Source: Peribacillus simplex
Lineage (GTDB): Bacteria > Bacillota > Bacilli > Bacillales > DSM-1321
Assembly: GCF_030123325.1 (NCBI RefSeq)
Contig: NZ_CP126106.1
Span: forward strand, 4,740,001 to 4,804,000
Length of the DNA stretch: 64,000 nt
Direction: 5' to 3'
A program made the position numbers and the translations under genes. This document shows positions 58,934-64,000 of the stretch, one piece after another; within the stretch, counting starts at the first letter, position 1; every line of letters starts with the position of its first letter. Under the pieces are notes generated by a model. The model was not told the DNA's origin. It did no database searches and saw only the letters and a list, made by a program, of their open reading frames with translations.

Positions 58934-59755
58934 CTATTTTGAAACATCTTTTCCAAAATATTTTTGTGAAATACTTAAATATTTACCATCCTTCATCATG
59001 TCGGAAAGCGCTTTATTTACGGCCTCTTCCAATTCTTTATTCCCTTTTCTCATCATGACCCCCATTTTTGCAGGATCATCAAGTTCTGCGACAGTTTTAA
59101 CTGGTGCATCAGGTTTTTGCTTTTTGAAATCTAGGTAGGATAGCCCGTCATTTACAACCGCATCCGCACGTTTTGAAAGTAATAAATCAATGGATTGATT
59201 AAAACCTTCTACTCCAACGATCTCAGCACCATAAGATGCTGCTATATCTTTATAGTTACTAGTTAATGTCTGAGCTGATTTTATTCCTTTCAAATCTTCA
59301 AATGATTTAATCGTATTATTGTCCTTGTGAACAATCAAGAAAGGTTTTGACATAATATACGGCTCTGAAAAATCGTATTTTTTCTGGCGGTCAGGAGTAA
59401 TTCCTACATTATTAGCAATAATATCGAACCGCTTTGAATCGAGTCCTGCGAACATACCGTCCCATTGGGTTTCAATGAATTCTGGTTTCACACCAAGTCT
59501 TTTTGCTACTTCCTCCGCGATTTCAACATCAAAACCGGTTAACTTCCCTGAAGAATCATGGTAGCTAAAAGGTGCAAAGGTTCCTTCTGTTCCAATTTTA
59601 ATGGTCCCTCTTGATTTAATTTGCTCTAGTATATCCCTGCTCTCATCTGCCTGTTTGCCTGGTTGACTTGCTGCCTGATTTTCGGCCTTTCCGCACGCAG
59701 ATAATACAAGTGCTACGAGTATCGAAAAAGCGATGATGATGAAACTCTTTTTCAT
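58934..59755 (-). CDS. Amino acid (cystine-type) ABC transporter substrate-binding lipoprotein
   Basis: 273 residues. Signal peptide with lipobox LSAC (Cys21). The SBP_bac_3 fold follows: IKIGTEGTFAPFSYHDSSGK, LTGFDVEIAEEVAKRLGVKP, WDGMFAGLDSKRFDIIANNV and FSEPYIMSKPFLIVHK. Closest in pattern to TcyA/TcyJ cystine receptors. The 5' region is long (about 380 bases from a sigma-54 element to the ATG). Confidence 0.92.
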   Translation of the reverse strand: MKKSFIIIAFSILVALVLSACGKAENQAASQPGKQADESRDILEQIKSRGTIKIGTEGTFAPFSYHDSSGKLTGFDVEIAEEVAKRLGVKPEFIETQWDGMFAGLDSKRFDIIANNVGITPDRQKKYDFSEPYIMSKPFLIVHKDNNTIKSFEDLKGIKSAQTLTSNYKDIAASYGAEIVGVEGFNQSIDLLLSKRADAVVNDGLSYLDFKKQKPDAPVKTVAELDDPAKMGVMMRKGNKELEEAVNKALSDMMKDGKYLSISQKYFGKDVSK

Positions 59756-60142
59756 AAATAATTCCCCCTCACCAGCGTTGTATAAATAGTGTCATAATTT
59801 TCAGTTTGATTATTCTTTCTGTTTGAAGCCAAAAAGATAAATACCTTATAAAAGGTGGTTCTGTCCATTTTGGAAATTCATTTACAATTAAATCTGTGCG
59901 ACACCAACAACCAAATTGCTCATTAAGGGACGGCTTTTCATTCATTCTTTCGAAGCCAGATATACACTGGTTTCTATAATACAGCCCTCAAATAACGGCT
60001 AAGTTGTAAAGTTTTTCGGTTGATTTTGTTTCAATTTGTACAAGAACGTGTTTTATATTCTGTATATTTTTAATATTCTGTAAATTTTATCTATACTTTT
60101 CAAATGGACTCCACCTCCTTCTTTTCGTTATCATACATATTA
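59756..60142 (-). other. Long 5' region of the importer operon
   Basis: About 390 bases between the sigma-54 element and the binding-protein ATG without a gene on either strand that I can support. The plus-strand piece near 59850-59950 has no frame with a ribosome site. A second promoter closer to the gene is possible. Confidence 0.4.
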
Positions 60143-60158
60143 TGCAAGAGTTGTGCCA
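60143..60158 (-). promoter_or_regulatory. Sigma-54 promoter upstream of the importer operon
   Basis: Reverse strand TGGCACAACTCTTGCA, GG-N10-GC exact, all of TGGCAC and TTGCA present. An imperfect palindrome GGAATAAATATTTCC lies upstream (about 60280) where an activator could bind. Confidence 0.8.
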
Positions 60159-60319
60159 AAATAAAATCCTTGTTAATTCAACATCCCTTCTATCGAACTA
60201 GTTGATAAATTCCCATTTCCGCGACGAATATAGTGATAACCTACCGATCCGCACTGTTTTTCGCTTCCCAAATTCGGAATAAATATTTCCAAATATGCGA
60301 AATATCCCCCACGGAGACG

Positions 60320-60350
60320 AAAAAAGATTGCAAATAAAATTTGCAATCTT
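60320..60350 (-). terminator. Terminator after relic tail (copy 2)
   Basis: Reverse strand AAGATTGCAAAT, loop TTT, ATTTGCAATCTT followed by TTTT. Nearly identical to the hairpin at 57345. Confidence 0.8.
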
Positions 60351-60362
60351 AGGTAAAGTGGA

Positions 60363-60715
60363 TCAAACTTTTAGATTGTATCGTTTTAGCTTACGATAAA
60401 GTGTCGATAAACTAATTTTTAATTCTTCCGCTACTAATACAAGGATTTTCCTAACATTGAAAACATCTCATATACTGGTTTATTCCGTTCTTCAATGACA
60501 TGATTTAATTCTAAAGCCAATGGGTAATAGCATTTTTACACCTTCTTTACCTAGTTGGATTTTTCCAGATCATCTTTAACCTAAACACTCAACAAATCTC
60601 CCGGTTCAATTCCTATCCCCGATTGCGGAAGAAAATCTTTTGACCGACCCTCGAGGAGTGATACTGCACTGATTCTATCAGATTTCAGGAGCCTCCCTTT
60701 TCCTTTTTTATACAT
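60363..60715 (-). pseudogene. Chimeric relic: trxB-like start fused to Fis-type regulator end
   Basis: The reverse strand starts ATGTATAAA (60715) behind GGAGG, as trxB does, but then reads KGKGRLLKSDRISAVSLLEG and stops. After several stops and frame changes a clean end, AEELKISLSTLYRKLKRYNL then KV, TGA 60363, appears. That is the Fis-type HTH that closes NtrC-family (sigma-54-dependent) activators. In between, NHVIEERNKPVYEMFSMLG is readable. Upstream sequence duplicates the trxB promoter region (see 60762). Clearly nonfunctional. Confidence 0.65.
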
Positions 60716-60761
60716 CACTTGCCTCCTTGCTTCGCTAATCTCTTAATTATGAATATTAATT

Positions 60762-60775
60762 TGCTATTCATGCCA
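60762..60775 (-). promoter_or_regulatory. Broken duplicate of the trxB sigma-54 promoter
   Basis: Reverse strand TGGCATGAATAGCA followed by AATTAATATTCAT matches the trxB promoter TGGCACGAATATTGCA followed by AATTAATATTCAT, with two bases deleted between GG and GC. The spacing is N8 in place of N10, which should abolish sigma-54 use. Confidence 0.65.
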
Positions 60776-60829
60776 GCATTATTATTCCCTTTAACCGCAA
60801 TGAAATTGACAATTCCTCCAGCCGTGCCG

Positions 60830-61987
60830 TTATTCTAATGCCATTTCGAGATCCTTCCATATATCTTCTACATCTTCAATGCCAACCGAAAAACGAACGA
60901 GTCCATCATAAAGACCTGCTTTTTCTCTTTCTTCTTTAGGGATTATCGCATGTGTCATCGAAGCTGGATGTTGAATTAATGTACCTACATCTCCTAGGGA
61001 AACTGCTAAAGTACTCAGTTTTACAGAATTCATAACTTTAACACCTGTTTCGTATCCCCCCTTCAAGACAAAAGAAATCATTGCTCCAGGACCTTTCATT
61101 TGTTTCTCCATGATATTTTTATCTTCAAAACTTGCTAGCCCTGGAAAATAAACCTTCTCTATAGCCTTATGTTTTTCCAAGCGTTCAGCCAAAATTTGTG
61201 CATTTTCTTGTGAGCGGTCCATGCGAATGTGCAATGTACGTATCCCTTGAAAGAGAAGCCAGGCATCCATAGGGGCCAAATTTGCTCCCATAGTCTTCTG
61301 CACTTCTTTTCTCATCGGATCAATAATTTCCTTGCTGGAAATCACTAGTCCGCCAATAAGATATCCATGACCCGACAAATATTTCGTTGCACTGTGGACA
61401 ACAATATCAATGCCGCATAGAATAGGATTTTGTAAATATGGGGACAAAAACGTATTATCAACAATAGTCAAAATATCCTTTTGCTTAGCGACCGCCGCTA
61501 CACTCTTCATATCCACTAAGGAAAGCGTGGGATTAGAAGGAGTTTCAAAGTAGACCACTTTCGTTCTATCTGTAATGTGTGGTTCAAGCTCTTCCCCTGT
61601 CTTAAATGGTACAAATGTTACATCAATTCCAAATTTCTTTACCGTTTTGGATAGAAATGCGTGCGTCGCCCCATACAACGCTGTGTGTGCAACAACGTGA
61701 TCTCCTGCCTGCAAAACACCCAAAAGGCAGCCAGTTATGGCAGCCATTCCAGATGAGAAAGCCAAACAACCTTCACCAAATTCCAATGCCGCTACCTTCT
61801 CTTCCAGTTCTCTTACATTTGGATTTCCCAGGCGTGAATACATAAATCCTGGATCTTCACCTGCGAAGCGTTGTGCTCCTACTTCTGCATTATCAAAAAC
61901 AAATGTCGAAGTCATATAAACAGGAGAGATGTGTGAGCCATGCCCTGGATCTTTATTTACTTTTACTAGCTTTGATGAATAGTTCAT
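60830..61987 (-). CDS. Cys/Met metabolism PLP enzyme (methionine or cystathionine gamma-lyase type)
   Basis: 385-residue PLP-dependent lyase. SSKLVKVNKDPGHGSHISPV and YMTSTFVFDNAEVG at the start, FMYSRLGNPNVRELEEKVAA, ECLAF-type GCLAFSSGMAAITGCLLGVL (phosphate binding), YFETPSNPTLSLVDMKSVA, IVDNTFLSPYLQNPI and the PLP Lys in VVHSATKYLSGHG. The C-terminus VRFSVGIEDVEDIWKDLEMA is standard. Methionine gamma-lyase, cystathionine gamma-lyase and related activities cannot be separated by eye. An exact sigma-54 promoter lies 80 bases upstream. Confidence 0.9.
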   Translation of the reverse strand: MNYSSKLVKVNKDPGHGSHISPVYMTSTFVFDNAEVGAQRFAGEDPGFMYSRLGNPNVRELEEKVAALEFGEGCLAFSSGMAAITGCLLGVLQAGDHVVAHTALYGATHAFLSKTVKKFGIDVTFVPFKTGEELEPHITDRTKVVYFETPSNPTLSLVDMKSVAAVAKQKDILTIVDNTFLSPYLQNPILCGIDIVVHSATKYLSGHGYLIGGLVISSKEIIDPMRKEVQKTMGANLAPMDAWLLFQGIRTLHIRMDRSQENAQILAERLEKHKAIEKVYFPGLASFEDKNIMEKQMKGPGAMISFVLKGGYETGVKVMNSVKLSTLAVSLGDVGTLIQHPASMTHAIIPKEEREKAGLYDGLVRFSVGIEDVEDIWKDLEMALE

Positions 61988-62065
61988 TATTATTATGCCC
62001 CCTAATTTTAGTAATCTGAAATGCTGCCGTTTTTATTTCTCATTAGTTGTATGCAAATCTTTATA

Positions 62066-62081
62066 TGCAAAAATTATGCCA
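62066..62081 (-). promoter_or_regulatory. Sigma-54 promoter of the gamma-lyase gene
   Basis: Reverse strand TGGCATAATTTTTGCA, with GG-N10-GC spacing and a perfect TTGCA -12 element. A palindrome GTAATTATCGAAATTAC at about 62168-62184 upstream is a candidate activator site. Confidence 0.8.
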
Positions 62082-62393
62082 ATTCTGTAAACCTTATAAA
62101 ATCTACAGTTTTAATATTAAAATTCTTTATTTATTTTCATTTTTGGCAAGGTGCACTGCAAAACATAGTAATTATCGAAATTACCAATTTAGCAATATTG
62201 ATAATATTTTTCTAAAATTGAAAAGAATTTAGCTACCATTCTAACTTCTTGGTATTTCATTTTGCAGAAAAGGAACCATGCTCAAATATCAGCATGATCC
62301 ATTGTTATTATTCTGTATTTTAAAAAACTACTCGCCTTTTGCATTAATGCGGGCTGCCTAATAATTTGCCGACTGCATAGATTTTTTCAAGAA

Positions 62394-62545
62394 GGCTCTT
62401 ATCTAAAATATGGTTGCTTTTTTTGATTCGCTGATAAACTTTCGAAATCCGCTAATAATTACTTTAAAGAAGTGAATTAAACCCTTAAATCGTACTTTTT
62501 TGGAGTTTGAACCTAGTTAAAAACAACAATCAATGCGAAACAGCC
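62394..62545 (+). mobile_element. Decayed MITE-like element copy D (152 bp)
   Basis: Ends GGCTCTTATCTAAAATATGG and, reading in from the right, GGCTGTTTCGCATTGATTG, still align with the inverted repeats of copies A-C. Direct repeats TTCAAGAA (62386-62393) and TTCAAAAA (62546-62553) differ at one position. The interior shares nothing obvious with the others. Confidence 0.6.
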
Positions 62546-62593
62546 TTCAAAAATATTAAGAATGTCTATCAATTAGAAGATCAACTAGGAAAA

Positions 62594-62777
62594 TGCCATT
62601 TTGGCATTCGGAGTTTGACTGAATTCGGTAACCTGTTGGGGGCCCCTAGTCCAATCAGTGCTCTCAATACTCTCATCTTGAGGTTAGCCCTAAAGCTATT
62701 TCGGAGAGAACCAGCTATCTCCAGGTTCGATTGGAATTTCTCCGCTACCCACACCTCCCCCCCGCACTTTTCAATGT
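62594..62777 (-). pseudogene. 23S rRNA fragment (relic)
   Basis: Reverse strand contains GAACCTGGAGATAGCTGGTT, CTCTCCGAAATAGCTTTAGG, ACTGATTGGACTAGGGGCCC and TTACCGAATTCAGTCAAACT, which are conserved 23S rRNA segments (roughly E. coli positions 770-940, from memory). Some bases are missing between AGAGTATTG and AGAGCACTG. The rest of the rRNA is absent on both sides, so it is a ~185-bp isolated relic. Confidence 0.9.
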
Positions 62778-62877
62778 TTCCTTCATTGCTTTTCAAAAGT
62801 ACTCATTCCCTAGAAAACAAAAGGGAGAACCTCGCCTCTTGCTCGTCTTTTGTCTTATTATTATAAATTTACATAGT

Positions 62878-63105
62878 TAGATGTGCAAAATAATTCCTAA
62901 AGTAACACATTTCGGAAATTATACGCTAAGTGAATCCCAACCTAAAAAGCCGATTTCCTCTAAGTTAATTTTTTACATACTCAATAAAAAGAATCGTTTT
63001 CCCTATAAGGAAAACGACTCTTTTGGTAAACATGGCAACAAATTGGCCAACGTTGTATCCATGCAATCACTTTGCTTATACAACTAATCTGCCCTTATAA
63101 CCCCA
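62878..63105. other. Intergenic stretch with an unassigned hairpin
   Basis: No supported gene. An inverted repeat TCGTTTTCC...GGAAAACGA (about 62994-63018), flanked by AAAGA and TCTTT, forms a terminator-like hairpin with no clear upstream gene. Confidence 0.5.
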
Positions 63106-63108
63106 CAA

Positions 63109-63132
63109 AAAAAGGCTGCCGCAGCAACCTTC
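63109..63132 (-). terminator. Terminator of racemase gene
   Basis: Reverse strand GGTTGC, loop TGCG, GCAGCC followed by seven T residues. Confidence 0.82.
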
Positions 63133-63159
63133 CTTATTGAAGCACAGTATCCAATCCAT

Positions 63160-63852
63160 TCATTTTTCCAATGTCATATTAACAGCATCAATGGCATGGA
63201 TTGCGGCCGTATCAAATAATGGCACTTCTGAGTCCTCTGGTTTTATTAGTAATCCAATTTCGGTGCAGCCTAATATTATTCCTTCCGCTCCATCATCCAC
63301 TAATCCCTTGATGACCTTTTTGTAATGATCTCTTGATGATTGCTTGATTTCCCCTAAACATAATTCTTCATAAATGACTTGATTGATCACTTTTCTATCC
63401 TCGGCATTTGGTATCAAAACCTTGATACCATTAGACTCAATTCGTGTTTTATAAAAGTCTTGCTCCATCGTATATTTAGTGCCAAGTAAACCAACCGTGC
63501 TGATCTTGGACTTTTGAATTTGTTTTGCGGTTGAATCAGCAATGTGTAAAATCGGTAAACTGACTTTTCCTTCAATATATCCGACCACTTTATGCATCGT
63601 ATTTGTACAGATTAGAATCATTTCGGCACCTGCCTTTTCCAAAGACAGGGCTGCTTCCCCTAATAATTTTCCGGAACTATCCCAATCCCCTTCAGCTTGA
63701 TAGCGTTCGATCTCTTCAAAATCCACGCTATATAAAATGCACTTGGCTGAATGCAATCCTCCCAATTTGGCTTTTACTTCTTCGTTAATGGTTCGATAAT
63801 ATTCCAGCGACGATTCCCAGCTCATGCCGCCAATGAGGCCAATAGTTTTCAT
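63160..63852 (-). CDS. Aspartate/glutamate racemase family protein
   Basis: 230-residue cofactor-independent racemase. ATG 63852 follows AAAGGGGAAAG; a longer frame to 63870 is less likely. MKTIGLIGGMSWESSLEYYR, the first catalytic Cys in LICTNTMHKV, the second in IILGCTEIGLL, and PILHIADSTA are typical of the YgeA/RacX type. It interconverts L- and D-forms of Asp, Glu or other amino acids; D-amino acids may go to the wall or biofilm signals. Lies 31 bases downstream of fosB. Confidence 0.9.
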   Translation of the reverse strand: MKTIGLIGGMSWESSLEYYRTINEEVKAKLGGLHSAKCILYSVDFEEIERYQAEGDWDSSGKLLGEAALSLEKAGAEMILICTNTMHKVVGYIEGKVSLPILHIADSTAKQIQKSKISTVGLLGTKYTMEQDFYKTRIESNGIKVLIPNAEDRKVINQVIYEELCLGEIKQSSRDHYKKVIKGLVDDGAEGIILGCTEIGLLIKPEDSEVPLFDTAAIHAIDAVNMTLEK

Positions 63853-63882
63853 GAACTTTCCCCTTTTCATTTAGCTTATTTA

Positions 63883-64000
63883 TCAGTCGAAAAACTCCAT
63901 ATGTGTTTTTTCTTGTTTGTAGTAATCTATTCTATCTTGTAAAGAACCTGTATGAAACTCGAACTTATGGCCATCTGGATCAGTGAAATAAATGGACTTC
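63883..64000 (-). CDS. fosB: Metallothiol transferase FosB, C-terminal part (partial)
   Basis: Reverse-strand frame entering from the window edge reads KSIYFTDPDGHKFEFHTGSL, QDRIDYYKQEKTHMEFFD and TGA 63883. SIYFTDPDGHKFEFHTG is the C-terminal VOC half of FosA/FosB with the metal-binding Glu in FEFH. FosB adds bacillithiol or cysteine to fosfomycin and inactivates it. The end of about 39 residues is present; the other metal ligands lie outside. Confidence 0.85.
   Translation of the reverse strand, partial: KSIYFTDPDGHKFEFHTGSLQDRIDYYKQEKTHMEFFD

Noticed and set aside
62100..62160. Extra sigma-54 promoter on the plus strand (TGGCAAGGTGCACTGCA)
   Set aside because: GG-GC spacing is 11 and no gene lies downstream.
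62581..62796. 71-codon reverse frame over the rRNA-like stretch
   Set aside because: It is the conceptual translation of a 23S rRNA relic; no ribosome site and conserved rRNA sequence explain it.

Overview
The window looks like chromosomal DNA of a low-GC, spore-forming Bacillaceae species, probably Peribacillus/'Bacillus simplex'-like (inferred from gene content and repeat types, not tested by search). Pointers are an argS gene behind a T-box leader, a Delta-5 desaturase with a DesR relic, a yjlC-ndh pair, RsbR, CotH and Spo0E-type sporulation or stress genes, LysM/GH18 and 3D-domain wall enzymes, and strong AGGAGG ribosome binding sites throughout. Most genes are short housekeeping or accessory units separated by clear rho-independent terminators.

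Layout. 1-7.1 kb: a dipeptide/oligopeptide ABC operon (permease, permease, ATPase, ATPase) divergent from a truncated lipoprotein gene, then a LytS-type kinase / AraC-type response regulator / Na+-solute symporter operon. 7.1-20.5 kb: quinone reductase divergent from a MarR regulator, selO, an SRPBCC protein, an FHA-winged-helix protein, two large unrecognised proteins, a quinone oxidoreductase, an acetyltransferase, an RsbR paralogue, and an Lrp regulator divergent from a DJ-1/PfpI protein. 20.6-27.3 kb: a hydantoinase-type hyuA-hyuB operon with a long structured leader, then yjlC-ndh with a Rex-like site. 27.5-29.5 kb: a Ser/Thr/Gly-repeat protein gene broken by an in-frame TAA, followed by a CotH-kinase/SET-domain fusion. 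29.6-36.2 kb: argS with T-box, decayed desR, des, a LysM-GH18 enzyme and an EamA transporter. 36.2-51 kb: an accessory stretch with four-copy MITE-like elements (the fourth copy lies at 62.4 kb), an ABC-2 exporter, acetyltransferases, a 3D-domain protein, a MntA/HepT toxin-antitoxin pair, an 18/21-nt tandem array, a frameshifted S51 peptidase and a glycosyltransferase. 51-54 kb: LysR divergent from tautomerase-MFS-nitronate monooxygenase. 54-62 kb: sulfur amino acid genes (thioredoxin, thioredoxin reductase, cysteine dioxygenase, a cystine-type ABC importer, a Cys/Met gamma-lyase). 62-64 kb: a decayed MITE, a 23S rRNA relic, an Asp/Glu racemase and the 3' end of fosB.

The two most interesting units are these. 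(1) The CotH-SET fusion sits directly downstream of a Ser/Thr-rich repeat protein with Lys/Arg-rich ends, which suggests a bifunctional modifier of a spore-surface protein. (2) The sulfur cluster carries three exact GG-N10-GC (sigma-54) promoter matches, in front of trxB, the importer and the lyase. It also holds two relic 3' ends that look like Fis-type regulator tails and a broken duplicate of the trxB promoter. Other notable items are a MITE family with 8-bp target duplications and ISL3-like ends, a two-LysM insertion inside an SH3 domain, and several small genes, intact or broken, that are easily missed (a Spo0E-like pseudogene, three intact 43-56 aa proteins).
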